Source: Pseudomonas taeanensis MS-3
Lineage (GTDB): Bacteria; Pseudomonadota; Gammaproteobacteria; Pseudomonadales; Pseudomonadaceae
Reading direction: 5' to 3'
Assembly: GCF_000498575.2 (NCBI RefSeq)
Contig: NZ_AWSQ01000002.1
Coordinates: forward strand, 797,021-861,020
Length of the DNA stretch: 64,000 nt
Shown: positions 36,780-47,074 of the stretch, in pieces
Position numbering within the stretch: the stretch's first letter is position 1
Layout of the letters: each line of letters begins with the position of its first letter
The notes under the pieces: model-generated
The model's input: the letters and a program-made list of their open reading frames with translations, nothing else
Told to the model about the DNA's origin: nothing
The model's database searches: none
Program-made: the position numbers and the translations under genes

Positions 36780-38207
36780 ATGGCCGGCAAAACGCTGTAC
36801 GACAAGCTTTGGGATATGCATGAGGTGAAGCGTCGCGACGATGGTTCGTCGCTGATCTATATCGACCGCCATATCCTCCACGAAGTGACCTCGCCCCAGG
36901 CGTTTGAAGGTTTGCGCCTGGCTGGGCGCAAGCCATGGCGGATCGACGCGAATATCGCCACGCCGGATCACAACGTGCCGACCACCAAGGCCGAGCGTCA
37001 GGGTGGGCTGGAGTCCATCGCCGATGAAGTGTCACGTATTCAGGTGATGACCCTGGATGAGAACTGCGATGAATTTGGCATTCTCGAATTCAAGATGAAT
37101 GATTTGCGCCAGGGCATCGTTCATGTGGTCGGCCCGGAGCAGGGCGCCACTCTGCCGGGCATGACCGTGGTCTGTGGCGACTCGCACACTTCCACCCACG
37201 GCGCGTTCGGCGCCCTTGCCCACGGCATCGGCACCTCCGAGGTCGAGCATGTGCTCGCCACCCAGTGCCTGGTCGCCAAGAAGATGAAGAACATGCAGGT
37301 GCGGGTCGAGGGTACGCTGCCCTTCGGCGTGACGGCCAAGGACATCGTGCTCGCGGTAATCGGCAAGATTGGTACCGCCGGTGGTAATGGCCACGCCCTG
37401 GAGTTTGCCGGCAGCGCGATCCGCGATTTGTCGCTGGAAGGGCGCATGACCATCTGCAACATGTCGATCGAGGCGGGCGCCCGGGTCGGCTTGGTTGCTG
37501 TTGACGAGAAGACCATCGAGTACGTCAAGGGTCGTCCGTTTGCACCAAAAGGCGAGCAGTGGCCGCAGGCGGTAACGCAGTGGCGCGGCCTGGTTTCCGA
37601 TGCCGATGCCCACTTTGACACCGTGATCGAGTTACGCGCCGAAGATATCAAACCGCAAGTCAGCTGGGGCACCTCGCCGGAAATGGTCCTTGCGGTCGAC
37701 CAGAACGTGCCGGACCCTGCGGCTGAGGCCGACCCGGTCAAGCGCGACTCGATCATTCGCGCACTCAAGTACATGGGCTTGGCCGCCAATCAGCCAATCA
37801 CCGATATCCAGCTCGATCGCGTGTTTATCGGTTCCTGCACCAACTCGCGCATCGAGGACCTGCGCGCCGCCGCCGAGGTGGCCAAGGGTCGCAAGGTGGC
37901 AGCGACAGTCAAACAGGCCATGGTAGTGCCGGGTTCGGGTTTGGTGAAACAGCAGGCGGAACAAGAAGGCCTGGACAAAATCTTCATCGAGGCTGGATTT
38001 GAATGGCGTGAGCCGGGTTGCTCCATGTGTCTGGCGATGAACCCAGACAAATTGGGCAGTGGCGAGCATTGCGCCTCCACCTCTAACCGTAATTTCGAAG
38101 GCCGTCAGGGTGCTGGCGGGCGCACCCATCTGGTCAGCCCGGCGATGGCGGCGGCAGCGGCGGTGACAGGCCGCTTTATCGACGTGCGTGAATTGACCCG
38201 GCCTTAA
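36780..38207 (+). CDS. leuC: LeuC, isopropylmalate isomerase large subunit
   Basis: A 475-residue aconitase-superfamily enzyme. The three 4Fe-4S cysteines are Cys353 in [11 protein letters not shown] and Cys414 and Cys417 in [10 protein letters not shown]. The substrate-loop segment [13 protein letters not shown] is also present. With LeuD it interconverts 2- and 3-isopropylmalate in leucine synthesis. It is the first gene of leuCDB, with an 11-bp gap to leuD. Confidence 0.98.
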   Translation: MAGKTLYDKLWDMHEVKRRDDGSSLIYIDRHILHEVTSPQAFEGLRLAGRKPWRIDANIATPDHNVPTTKAERQGGLESIADEVSRIQVMTLDENCDEFGILEFKMNDLRQGIVHVVGPEQGATLPGMTVVCGDSHTSTHGAFGALAHGIGTSEVEHVLATQCLVAKKMKNMQVRVEGTLPFGVTAKDIVLAVIGKIGTAGGNGHALEFAGSAIRDLSLEGRMTICNMSIEAGARVGLVAVDEKTIEYVKGRPFAPKGEQWPQAVTQWRGLVSDADAHFDTVIELRAEDIKPQVSWGTSPEMVLAVDQNVPDPAAEADPVKRDSIIRALKYMGLAANQPITDIQLDRVFIGSCTNSRIEDLRAAAEVAKGRKVAATVKQAMVVPGSGLVKQQAEQEGLDKIFIEAGFEWREPGCSMCLAMNPDKLGSGEHCASTSNRNFEGRQGAGGRTHLVSPAMAAAAAVTGRFIDVRELTRP

Positions 38208-38218
38208 GGAGAGCGAAG

Positions 38219-38863
38219 ATGAAAGCCTTTACCCAGCACACCGGGTTGGTCGCGCCGCTGGATCGCGCCAACGTCGATACCGATCAGATCATTCCCAAGC
38301 AGTTCCTGAAGTCGATCAAGCGTACCGGCTTCGGCCCGAACCTGTTCGACGAGTGGCGTTACCTGGATGTCGGTCAGCCGAATCAGGACTGCTCGACGCG
38401 CCCGCTTAACCAGGACTTCGTCCTGAATTTTCCGCGCTATCAGGGCGCCAGTGTGCTTCTGGCCCGGGAAAACTTCGGCTGTGGCTCCAGTCGCGAGCAT
38501 GCGCCCTGGGCGCTGGAAGAGTATGGTTTTCGGGCGATTATCGCGCCGAGCTTCGCCGACATCTTCTATAACAACAGCTTCAAGAACGGCCTACTGCCGA
38601 TCATTCTTGCGGAAAACGAGGTTGATCAGCTGTTTCAGCAGGCCGAGGCCAGTGAAGGCTATCAGTTGACCGTCGATTTGGCGGCGCAAACGGTGACCCG
38701 TCCGGACGGCACGCAGTACAGTTTCGAGGTGGATGCCTTCCGTAAGCACTGCCTGCTCAACGGCCTGGATGATATTGGCCTGACACTGCAGGATGCCGAG
38801 GCAATCAAGACCTTCGAGGCCAGCTACCAGCAGAGCAGCCCCTGGCTGTTCGGTGCGATCTAG
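38219..38863 (+). CDS. leuD: LeuD, isopropylmalate isomerase small subunit
   Basis: A 214-residue swivelling subunit with the signature [14 protein letters not shown] and the N-terminal [14 protein letters not shown]. It completes the LeuC active site. AGGAGAG directly precedes the start, and leuB follows 16 bp later. Confidence 0.98.
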   Translation: MKAFTQHTGLVAPLDRANVDTDQIIPKQFLKSIKRTGFGPNLFDEWRYLDVGQPNQDCSTRPLNQDFVLNFPRYQGASVLLARENFGCGSSREHAPWALEEYGFRAIIAPSFADIFYNNSFKNGLLPIILAENEVDQLFQQAEASEGYQLTVDLAAQTVTRPDGTQYSFEVDAFRKHCLLNGLDDIGLTLQDAEAIKTFEASYQQSSPWLFGAI

Positions 38864-38879
38864 TAATTAAGGACATTTC

Positions 38880-39962
38880 ATGAGCAAGCAGATTCTGGTT
38901 CTCCCTGGCGACGGTATTGGCCCGGAAATCATGGCCGAGGCAGTCAAGGTGCTGCAGTTGGCCAACGACAAGTACAGCCTGGACATCGAGCTGTCGTTCG
39001 ACGAACTGGGTGGAGCGGCCTACGACAAGTACGGTGTGCCGCTGGCCGACGCGACCCTCGAGCGTGCCCGCGCTGCCGATGCGATCCTGCTCGGAGCGGT
39101 CGGCGGGCCCAAGTGGGATACGATCGAGCCGGCCCTGAGACCGGAGCGCGGCTTGCTGAAGATTCGCTCGCAGCTGGGGCTGTTCGCCAACTTGCGCCCG
39201 GCTATCCTCTATCCGCAGTTGGCCGATGCGTCCTCGCTGAAGCCGGAAGTAGTCGCCGGCCTGGATATCCTCATCGTGCGCGAGTTGACCGGCGGCATCT
39301 ATTTCGGCCAACCGCGCGAAAGCAAGGTGCTGGAGAATGGCGAGCGCATGGCCTACGACACCCTGCCGTACAGCGAGAGCGAGATCCGTCGCATCGCGCA
39401 GGTCGGCTTCGACATGGCTCGCGTACGCAACAAGAAACTGTGCTCGGTGGACAAGGCCAACGTGCTGGCCTCCAGCCAGCTGTGGCGCGCCGTGGTCGAA
39501 GAAGTGGCCAAGGATTACCCGGACGTCGCAGTGAGCCACATGTACGTCGACAACGCGGCGATGCAGCTGGTGCGCGCGCCCAAGCAGTTCGATGTGATGG
39601 TCACCGACAACATGTTCGGCGACATTCTGTCGGATGAGGCTTCCATGCTGACCGGTTCCATTGGCATGCTGCCCTCGGCCTCCTTGGATGCCAACAACAA
39701 GGGCATGTATGAGCCGTGTCATGGTTCGGCTCCGGATATTGCCGGGCAGGGCATCGCCAACCCGTTGGCGACCATCCTCTCGGTGTCGATGCTACTGCGT
39801 TACAGCTTCAATCTGAGCCAGGCGGCCGACGCTATCGAAACGGCTGTCAGCAAGGTGCTGGACCAGGGCTTGCGTACGGGTGATATCCACTCTGCTGGCA
39901 TGACCAGGGTCGGCACTGCGGCCATGGGTGACGCGGTAGTCGAAGCGCTGCGTAGTCTGTAA
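38880..39962 (+). CDS. leuB: LeuB, 3-isopropylmalate dehydrogenase
   Basis: A 360-residue NAD-dependent beta-decarboxylating dehydrogenase. [13 protein letters not shown] at the N-terminus, [11 protein letters not shown] and the metal-binding [15 protein letters not shown] are family marks. It oxidises and decarboxylates 3-isopropylmalate to 2-ketoisocaproate. It ends the leuCDB run; asd starts 57 bp later and could be cotranscribed, since no clear terminator lies between. Confidence 0.98.
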   Translation: MSKQILVLPGDGIGPEIMAEAVKVLQLANDKYSLDIELSFDELGGAAYDKYGVPLADATLERARAADAILLGAVGGPKWDTIEPALRPERGLLKIRSQLGLFANLRPAILYPQLADASSLKPEVVAGLDILIVRELTGGIYFGQPRESKVLENGERMAYDTLPYSESEIRRIAQVGFDMARVRNKKLCSVDKANVLASSQLWRAVVEEVAKDYPDVAVSHMYVDNAAMQLVRAPKQFDVMVTDNMFGDILSDEASMLTGSIGMLPSASLDANNKGMYEPCHGSAPDIAGQGIANPLATILSVSMLLRYSFNLSQAADAIETAVSKVLDQGLRTGDIHSAGMTRVGTAAMGDAVVEALRSL

Positions 39963-40019
39963 CTTTTTTGGGTTTGCCGGGGAACGTTCCGGCGCCCTGT
40001 TTATATAGGTGTAGTGGTT

Positions 40020-41132
40020 ATGAAGCGTGTAGGTCTGATCGGATGGCGTGGCATGGTAGGTTCCGTGCTGATGCAGCGCATGTTGGAGGAGCAGGATTTC
40101 GATTTAATCGAGCCTGTGTTCTTCACCACGTCTAACGTGGGTGGCCAGGGTCCCGCGATTGGCAAGGACATTGCCCCGCTGAAGGACGCCTACAGCATCG
40201 AAGAGCTGAAAGGCCTGGACGTGATTCTCACCTGTCAGGGCGGCGACTACACCAGTGAAGTCTTCCCCAAGCTGCGCGAAGCGGGCTGGAAGGGTTACTG
40301 GATTGATGCGGCATCCTCGTTGCGCATGAACGATGACGCAGTGATTGTTCTTGACCCGGTCAACCGCAAGGTAATTGATCAGCAGTTGGACGCCGGGACC
40401 AAGAACTACATCGGTGGCAACTGTACCGTCAGCCTGATGTTGATGGGCTTGGGCGGTCTCTACGAAGCCGGTCTGGTCGAGTGGATGAGTGCCATGACCT
40501 ACCAGGCAGCCAGTGGCGCGGGCGCGCAGAACATGCGAGAGCTGATCAAGCAGATGGGCTCGATCAACGCCTCGGTCGCCGATGAGCTGGCTGATCCGGC
40601 CAGCGCCATCCTGGATATCGACCGCAAGGTGGCCGAAGCCATGCGCGGCGAAAACTTCCCGGTGGATAACTTCGGCGTGCCCCTGGCCGGTAGCCTGATT
40701 CCTTATATCGACAAGGAGTTGCCGAATGGGCAGAGCCGTGAAGAGTGGAAGGCCCAGGCGGAAACCAACAAGATTCTAGGTCGCTTCAAGAGCCCGATTC
40801 CAGTGGACGGCCTCTGTGTGCGCATCGGCGCCATGCGCTGCCACAGTCAGGCACTGACCATCAAATTGAACAAGGACGTGCCGCTGTCCGACATTGAAGG
40901 TCTGATCAGTCAGCACAACCCGTGGGTGAAACTGGTGCCGAATCAGCGCGAAGTCAGCATCCGCGAACTGAGTCCAACGGCGGTGACGGGTACCTTGAGT
41001 GTGCCGGTTGGTCGTTTGCGCAAGCTGAACATGGGGTCGCAATATTTGGGCGCGTTCACGGTGGGTGATCAGTTGCTGTGGGGGGCTGCTGAGCCTTTGC
41101 GTCGTATGCTGCGGATTTTGTTGGAGCGTTGA
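40020..41132 (+). CDS. asd: Asd, aspartate-semialdehyde dehydrogenase
   Basis: A 370-residue enzyme of the Gram-negative ASADH type. The N-terminal nucleotide motif is [14 protein letters not shown]. The catalytic cysteine is Cys135 in [13 protein letters not shown] and the active-site histidine is in [15 protein letters not shown]. It reduces aspartyl phosphate for lysine, threonine, methionine and diaminopimelate synthesis. The ATG at 40020 matches the family start. Confidence 0.97.
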   Translation: MKRVGLIGWRGMVGSVLMQRMLEEQDFDLIEPVFFTTSNVGGQGPAIGKDIAPLKDAYSIEELKGLDVILTCQGGDYTSEVFPKLREAGWKGYWIDAASSLRMNDDAVIVLDPVNRKVIDQQLDAGTKNYIGGNCTVSLMLMGLGGLYEAGLVEWMSAMTYQAASGAGAQNMRELIKQMGSINASVADELADPASAILDIDRKVAEAMRGENFPVDNFGVPLAGSLIPYIDKELPNGQSREEWKAQAETNKILGRFKSPIPVDGLCVRIGAMRCHSQALTIKLNKDVPLSDIEGLISQHNPWVKLVPNQREVSIRELSPTAVTGTLSVPVGRLRKLNMGSQYLGAFTVGDQLLWGAAEPLRRMLRILLER

Positions 41133-41175
41133 TGCTCGGCGCCGGCCCGCTTCAGCGGGTCGTTCGAGTCGTGAG

Positions 41176-41236
41176 ATAGGAGCGAGCTTTGTTCGCGGTC
41201 GGCCCACAAACCGACCGCCTGCAGGCTCGCTCCTAT
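41176..41236. repeat. REP-type nested inverted repeat
   Basis: ATAGGAGCGAGC (41176-41187) is the exact complement of GCTCGCTCCTAT (41225-41236), and inside it CGGTCGG pairs with CCGACCG. The GGAGCGAGC core is that of common intergenic REP elements in Pseudomonas. It sits between asd and its paralogue, filling most of the 159-bp gap. Confidence 0.8.
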
Positions 41237-41291
41237 GCATTTGTAAGCCCCATCTATACAGTGCGGGACTTATTTCGTCTGAAGCACTTCC

Positions 41292-42302
41292 ATGACCCAT
41301 ACCTTTGATATTGCCGTTATCGGCGCCACTGGCAGCGTCGGCGAAACGTTGATGCAACTGCTCGACGAGCGTGAGTTTCCCGTGGCCAATCTGCATCTGA
41401 TCGCCAGTGACGAGTCGGCAGGGCGCTCGCTTTCCTTCAAGAACAAGAGTCTGCGGGTGTCGGCGTTGGAGTCCTTCGACTTTGCCCGCGTGCGCTTGGC
41501 CTTCTTCGCGGCAGGCGCGGCGGTGACTCTTGAGTACGCCGAAAAGGCTCGCGCCGCTGGCTGCTCGATCATCGATCTGGCGGCAGCGTTACCGGCGCAG
41601 CAGGCGCCACGCGTCGTGCCTGAGGTGAACCCCGAGGTGCTGGCAAGGCTGTCGGCGCCTTACCAGCTGAGCAATCCAAGTGCCGTGAGCATTGCACTGG
41701 CTAGCGTATTGGTGGTGTTGCGCGAACAGATAAGGCTGCAACGTGTGACGGTCACGGCGTGCCTGGCAGTGACCAGTCGGGGGCGCCAAGGCGCGGCCGA
41801 GCTGGCTCGACAGACTGCCGAGCTGCTAAATGCGCGTCCGCTCGAGCCGCGCTTTTTTGACCGGCAAATAGCTTTCAATCTGTTGGCTCAGGTCGATACG
41901 CCGGATAGCGACGGCCATGGCGTGCTGGAGCGGCGTGTGGCCTCTGAGTTGAAGGAGTTGCTCGATGCGCCGGCATTGAAGGTCTCGGCAACCTGTGTGC
42001 AGGCGCCGGTATTCTTCGGCGACAGCATCAGCCTGTCGGTGCAGGCGGAGGAGCCGGTTGAACTGGCAACGATCTGTGCGGCTTTAAGTACGGCTCCGGG
42101 CCTTGAATACGTTGAGTCAGACGATTATCCGACGGCTGTGGCTGATGCAGTCGGCCAGGATGAGGTATATATCGGTCGGGTTCGGGGTGGGCTGGACGAT
42201 CCGTCTGAGCTCAATTTGTGGATTGCGTCTGATAACGTAAGAAAAGGCGCCGCCTTGAATGCTGTGCAATTGGCCGAGTTATTGATAAAACACTATCTGT
42301 AA
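41292..42302 (+). CDS. usg: Usg-like catalytically dead ASADH paralogue
   Basis: A 336-residue ASADH-family protein. The fold markers AVIGATGSVGETLMQLL and the dimerisation domain are present, but the catalytic cysteine of the NPNCS motif is replaced by Ala131 (SNPSAVS), and the active-site histidine of the V-x-x-G-H segment is replaced by Asp244 (APVFFGDS). It should not reduce aspartyl phosphate. This matches the Usg group, found between asd and fimV or truA in gammaproteobacteria. Its function is unknown. Confidence 0.9.
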   Translation: MTHTFDIAVIGATGSVGETLMQLLDEREFPVANLHLIASDESAGRSLSFKNKSLRVSALESFDFARVRLAFFAAGAAVTLEYAEKARAAGCSIIDLAAALPAQQAPRVVPEVNPEVLARLSAPYQLSNPSAVSIALASVLVVLREQIRLQRVTVTACLAVTSRGRQGAAELARQTAELLNARPLEPRFFDRQIAFNLLAQVDTPDSDGHGVLERRVASELKELLDAPALKVSATCVQAPVFFGDSISLSVQAEEPVELATICAALSTAPGLEYVESDDYPTAVADAVGQDEVYIGRVRGGLDDPSELNLWIASDNVRKGAALNAVQLAELLIKHYL

Positions 42303-42454
42303 AAGATACTTACCTAGAAATTTGAAGAATCTTTCGAGCTTGGCAATACTGGCTGAGTTGATTGCTGAATGGGGAGCCGCTTTCGAGTGGAGACAGGCAG
42401 CAATTATCAAGACCCTCTCGCATGCCGAGAAAAAAGATAAAAAGGGATAACGCT

Positions 42455-45301
42455 ATGGTTCGGGTTCGCAAACTGGTGCTGGCAATCGCAGCTGCTTCAG
42501 CACTGTCCTCCGGTATGGCGCATGCGCTGGGGCTGGGTGAGGTAACCCTGCAGTCGGCGCTGAATCAGCCTCTGGTGGCTGAAATCGAGTTGTTGGAAGT
42601 GCGTGATCTGGCTTCCAATGAAGTACTGCCGAACCTGGCTTCTCCTGAAGAATTCATCAAGGCTGGCGTTGATCGCCAGTACTTTCTGACCGACCTGAAA
42701 TTTACACCGATACTCAAACCGAATGGCAAGAGTGTCATTCGCGTAACCTCGAATAAGTCGGTGCGTGAGCCTTATCTGAACTTCCTGGTTGAGGTGCTGT
42801 GGCCGAGTGGTCGTTTGTTGCGTGAGTACACCCTGCTGCTTGATCCGCCCTTGTACTCGCCGCAAACCGCTGCTGCAGCTGCTCCGCCAGTGGTTGCCCC
42901 GCGACAGGCGGCTACTCCGGTATCGCGCTCGATAGCGCCTGTCAGTGCCCCTGCTGCGCGCTCCGTGGCTACTACTGCCAGCGCCTTGCAAGATAGTGAA
43001 TACAAAACCACCGCCAATGACACACTCTGGGAGATTGCGGAGCGTGTGCGCGGGGGCGGCAGTGTTCATCAGGCCATGCTGGCTATTCAGGATCTGAATC
43101 CCGATGCCTTTATTGGCGGCAATATCAATCGTTTGAAGCGCGGCCAGGTCTTGCGTCTGCCAAATCAGCAGCAGCTCGGTGGTCGTTCGCGGGCTGAGGC
43201 CGTTGCGCAGGTTGCCGAGCAGAATGCTGCTTGGCGTGAAGGCCGCAATGTAGCCAGCTCCGCTCGCCAGCTGGATGCGACCAAGCGCAGTGTTGCTGGT
43301 GCAGCTCCTGCTCAGGTCAAAACTCAGGACAGTCTCAAGCTGGTTTCTGCCGACACCGGCAAGGCTACCAATGGTAGTGATAAGGGGACGGCGGACAGCA
43401 AGGCGCTGACGGATAAGTTGGCAGTGACCCAGGAAAGCCTGGATTCGACCCGTCGTGAGAACGACGAGCTAAAAGGTCGCATGGGTGACTTGCAGGGTCA
43501 GCTCGATAAGCTGCAGCGTTTGATCCAGTTGAAAGATGATCAACTGGCCAAATTGCAAGCAGACCTTGCCGCGTCAAACCAGGCACCCGTTCAGGCGCCT
43601 GCCGCTGAAACGGCCATTGCGCAGCCAGCGGCAGTCGAGCCGGTACAGCCTGTCGAGCCCGCTGCAGTTGTTACTCCGTCAGCGGCCGAAGCGCCCGATT
43701 ATAACTACAGCGAGGAACCTGCAGTCACAGCCGACGCGGCGCCGCCAGCAGATGTCCAGCAGCCCGTCACTGAACCGGTTGTCGTCGCCGAGCCGAAGCC
43801 TCCGGTCGCTGATGAGCCTGCTGCTGCTCCAGTGCAGGAAGTAACCGCCCCGGTTGTAGAGGAGCAAGCACAGCCCAATGTGATCGATGATCTGCTCGCA
43901 AATCCCATGCTCTTGGGTATTGCCGGTGGTGGCGGTTTATTGGTGCTGTTGATCGGTCTTATGATGTTGTCGCGACGCAATGCGGTGAAAGAGGCTGAGC
44001 TGCAAGAGGCTTTAGCGGCTGAGAGCAACGCCAGTGGTTTCGATGCAGATATGCAATTGCCGGCTGACAGCTTCGATAGTTTTGAAGATGATCACCTTGC
44101 TGGCAGTGAGGTCGATACGACGGCTACCGAGGAGCGAGTGTCTGCGCAGACTGGTGATGCTTTGGGTGAGGCGGATATCTATATCGCCTATGGTCGCTTC
44201 AATCAGGCTGCCGACCTGTTGCACAACGCGATCAATAATGAGCCGCAACGTAGTGATTTACGTTTGAAGCTGATGGAAGTCTATGCCGAGCTGGGTGATC
44301 GCGAAGGTTTTGCTCGTCAAGAAAATGAATTGCACGAAATCGGTGGCGCCACAGCTGAGGTTGAGCAGTTGAAGGCGAAGTATCCTGCTATGGCCGCTTT
44401 CGCCGTCGCCGGAGTGGCTGCCGCCGCTGCTGCCGCTGATGAGGATTTGGATGGATTCAATCTGGATGATCTGGATCTGCATCTGGAACAGCCGAGCCAG
44501 CCAGCGGCAGAGGTAGACGGGTTGGATAATGCATTCGACTTGAGTCTGGATGAGCTTGAAGTCGAACTGGATCATGACCAGCAAGCTGCCGCGGCTGGTG
44601 ATGCATCCTTGGCGGATATCGATACCCTGGATCTGGAAAGTGATCTGGATCTGAGCACTCCGGCTGATGTGGCTGTCGGGCAGGCCGATGATTTGAGTTT
44701 CGATCTGAACCTGGATGATGTTTCCGATGAAAGTCTGGAGCTGGGCGATGAGCTGGCAGATTTCAGTCTGAGTCTGGAGGATGAGGGCAAGCCGGCAGTC
44801 GCTGATGAAGCGGAAGATGAGTTTCTGCTCAGCTTGGATGAGGAGCCGGCTGCCGCTGATGTCTCCGATGACTTGGCCGGCATGACTCTCGACCTGCCAG
44901 GCAATACCGCTGATAGCGGGTTCGACTTGTCGGCGGACTTCGATTTGTCCCTGGGCGATGATGAGATTGTCACCGAGCCTACTGCCGATGGTTTTGCGGC
45001 ACAGCTTGATGAGGTGACTGCAGAGTTGGATCAGCTGACGAATAACTTGGATCAACCGCCGGCTGTGAACGAGCCGGATGATGCGCTTGCTGACTTGTCG
45101 CAAGCGATTGATATGGAAGCCGACGATGATTTCGACTTCCTGTCGGGTACAGATGAAACCGCGACCAAGCTCGACCTGGCGCGTGCTTATATCGATATGG
45201 GCGATACTGAAGGTGCCCGTGACATCCTCGACGAAGTGATCGCCGAAGGTAACGATGATCAGCAGCAGGAAGCGCGCGAGCTGGTCACTAATCTGGTTTG
45301 A
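42455..45301 (+). CDS. fimV: FimV, polar peptidoglycan-binding hub for type IV pili
   Basis: A 948-residue inner-membrane protein. A signal peptide (about 1-24, MAHA) is followed by the periplasmic FimV domain (LGLGEVTLQSALNQPL onward), a LysM peptidoglycan-binding domain (about 181-233), a coiled coil (about 309-369), a Pro/Ala-rich linker and one membrane span (about 483-508). The cytoplasmic part has a TPR segment (about 571-625), a long acidic region and the conserved C-terminal FimV TPR (about 900-948). FimV marks cell poles and promotes type IV pilus assembly, twitching and, in P. aeruginosa, type II secretion. The ATG at 42455 is chosen for the signal peptide; an ATG at 42422 is possible. 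Confidence 0.95.
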   Translation: MVRVRKLVLAIAAASALSSGMAHALGLGEVTLQSALNQPLVAEIELLEVRDLASNEVLPNLASPEEFIKAGVDRQYFLTDLKFTPILKPNGKSVIRVTSNKSVREPYLNFLVEVLWPSGRLLREYTLLLDPPLYSPQTAAAAAPPVVAPRQAATPVSRSIAPVSAPAARSVATTASALQDSEYKTTANDTLWEIAERVRGGGSVHQAMLAIQDLNPDAFIGGNINRLKRGQVLRLPNQQQLGGRSRAEAVAQVAEQNAAWREGRNVASSARQLDATKRSVAGAAPAQVKTQDSLKLVSADTGKATNGSDKGTADSKALTDKLAVTQESLDSTRRENDELKGRMGDLQGQLDKLQRLIQLKDDQLAKLQADLAASNQAPVQAPAAETAIAQPAAVEPVQPVEPAAVVTPSAAEAPDYNYSEEPAVTADAAPPADVQQPVTEPVVVAEPKPPVADEPAAAPVQEVTAPVVEEQAQPNVIDDLLANPMLLGIAGGGGLLVLLIGLMMLSRRNAVKEAELQEALAAESNASGFDADMQLPADSFDSFEDDHLAGSEVDTTATEERVSAQTGDALGEADIYIAYGRFNQAADLLHNAINNEPQRSDLRLKLMEVYAELGDREGFARQENELHEIGGATAEVEQLKAKYPAMAAFAVAGVAAAAAAADEDLDGFNLDDLDLHLEQPSQPAAEVDGLDNAFDLSLDELEVELDHDQQAAAAGDASLADIDTLDLESDLDLSTPADVAVGQADDLSFDLNLDDVSDESLELGDELADFSLSLEDEGKPAVADEAEDEFLLSLDEEPAAADVSDDLAGMTLDLPGNTADSGFDLSADFDLSLGDDEIVTEPTADGFAAQLDEVTAELDQLTNNLDQPPAVNEPDDALADLSQAIDMEADDDFDFLSGTDETATKLDLARAYIDMGDTEGARDILDEVIAEGNDDQQQEARELVTNLV

Positions 45302-45304
45302 TTC

Positions 45305-46171
45305 ATGTCTGATGCAATACCTACAGCGGCAGCCGACTCGGCTGCCGTTGGCTTTTTCAGAGTTGCTCTCGGAGTTGAGTACAAGGGCTCGCGCTACCAC
45401 GGCTTTCAGCGACAGCGCAGTGGTGTGGCCTCGATCCAGGAATCCCTGGAGAAAGCCTTATCCAAAGTGGCCGGTGGTGCACCCGTCACCCTGAGTTGCG
45501 CCGGTCGTACCGATGCCCTGGTGCATGCCAGTGCCCAGGTGGTGCATTTCGATACGTCTGTAGAGCGCAGCATGCATGCCTGGGTCATGGGGGCAAACAT
45601 GAATCTGCCCAAAGACATCAGCGTGACCTGGGCTAAATTGATGCCGGCGCATTTCGATGCGCGTTTCAGTGCCCAGGCCCGGCGTTATCGCTATGCGATC
45701 TACAACGATCAGATACGCCCAGCGCACATGGCAGAGGAAGTCACCTGGAACCATCGACCTCTGGATGTCGAGCGCATGCGTCAGGCGGCCGAAGCTTTGG
45801 TTGGTACCCATGACTTCAGTGCGTTTCGGGCTCGGCAATGTCAGGCTAAATCGCCGATCAAGACGGTGCACCACTTGCGTCTGCTTGAGTATGGACGCTT
45901 CATCGTCCTGGATATTCGTGCCAATGCTTTTCTGCATCATATGGTGCGTAACATTGCCGGAGTGTTGATGACCATTGGGGCAGGCGAGCGGCCTGTTGAG
46001 TGGGCGCGCGAGGTGCTGGAGACTGGGGTGCGGCGTACTGGTGGCGTGACCGCGCATCCCTATGGCTTGTATCTGGTGCAGGTCGATTATCCTGAGGAGT
46101 TCGATCTGCCCAGGCGCTACCTGGGTCCGCATTTCCTCTCCGGTCTACCTGATGTGGCGGCTGACGCCTAG
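45305..46171 (+). CDS. truA: TruA, tRNA pseudouridine(38-40) synthase
   Basis: A 288-residue enzyme with catalytic Asp70 in SCAGRTDALVHA, and the YHGFQRQ and FLHHMVRNIAG motifs of TruA. It modifies the anticodon arm of several tRNAs. It starts 3 bp after the fimV stop, so translation is probably linked. Confidence 0.97.
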   Translation: MSDAIPTAAADSAAVGFFRVALGVEYKGSRYHGFQRQRSGVASIQESLEKALSKVAGGAPVTLSCAGRTDALVHASAQVVHFDTSVERSMHAWVMGANMNLPKDISVTWAKLMPAHFDARFSAQARRYRYAIYNDQIRPAHMAEEVTWNHRPLDVERMRQAAEALVGTHDFSAFRARQCQAKSPIKTVHHLRLLEYGRFIVLDIRANAFLHHMVRNIAGVLMTIGAGERPVEWAREVLETGVRRTGGVTAHPYGLYLVQVDYPEEFDLPRRYLGPHFLSGLPDVAADA

Positions 46172-46216
46172 AGCGGCATTTGCTACCATCCGGGCTTTGC
46201 TAAAGGTACTCGCGCG

Positions 46217-46846
46217 TTGTCAGTCGTTCGCAGCAAAATCTGTGGGATTACCCGCATAGAAGATGCATTGATCGCCGCTGAGGCCGGTGCGGACGCTATT
46301 GGTTTGGTGTTTTATGCGAAGAGCCCGCGAGCAGTCAGTGTGCAACAGGCGCAGGCGATTATTGCGGCCTTGCCGCCGTTCGTGACCAGCGTGGGGTTGT
46401 TTGTTAACGCCGGTCGCGATGAGCTGAATGCCATTCTTGAGGTGGTTCCTCTGGATCTGCTGCAGTTCCACGGTGACGAAGCTCCCGGCTTTTGCGATGG
46501 CTTCAATCGCCCCTATATCAAGGCTCTTCGGGTTAGATCGGGAGAAGATGTGGCCGCGCGGATTGAGGCGTACGGTCGGGCGTCAGGGGTCTTGCTGGAT
46601 ACCTATGTGCCCGGTGTGCCAGGTGGTACGGGGCTGGCCTTTGACTGGGCGTTGGTGCCGCAAGACTTAAGCGTGCCGATTATTCTGGCTGGTGGGCTAA
46701 CGTCGGAAAATGTGCGTAACGCTATCGAGCAGGTACGACCCTATGCGGTGGACGTCAGTGGCGGAGTTGAGGCAGGCAAAGGCATCAAGGATGCAGGAAA
46801 GGTTCGAGCATTCGTGCGGGCGGTCAGGGGTGCTTGCACTTCATGA
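46217..46846 (+). CDS. trpF: TrpF, phosphoribosylanthranilate isomerase
   Basis: A 209-residue TIM-barrel enzyme. The catalytic Cys9 is in SKICGIT and the catalytic Asp in AVDVSGGVE. It acts in tryptophan synthesis, away from other trp genes, as usual in Pseudomonas. The start is a TTG at 46217: there is no ATG upstream of the essential SKICG strand in this frame, and related genes begin at the same point. Confidence 0.95.
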   Translation: MSVVRSKICGITRIEDALIAAEAGADAIGLVFYAKSPRAVSVQQAQAIIAALPPFVTSVGLFVNAGRDELNAILEVVPLDLLQFHGDEAPGFCDGFNRPYIKALRVRSGEDVAARIEAYGRASGVLLDTYVPGVPGGTGLAFDWALVPQDLSVPIILAGGLTSENVRNAIEQVRPYAVDVSGGVEAGKGIKDAGKVRAFVRAVRGACTS

Positions 46847-47074
46847 GGGTGGCGATGTGACGGCGCTGTGCGCTTGGCCGTCCATAACCCTGTCGCAGGT
46901 GTTGCTATGACCGTTTTAGATGGTCGCATCAGTGGTACGGGTCTGCGCGCTTGGCAGCTATCAATGCAGGTCCCGGTCCCAATTGAAACTGCAGTCGTGA
47001 ATTCGTTTGGATAGGTTGCCAAGGCCCTGTGCGGCACAGCCTATTCGAGCCTACAGCTTTGGAGAAATAAGAGC

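Noticed and set aside
44258..45400. A 380-codon minus-strand frame opposite the acidic part of fimV
   Set aside because: It is the complement of Asp/Glu/Leu-rich codons, which gives an Ile/Gln-rich chance product.
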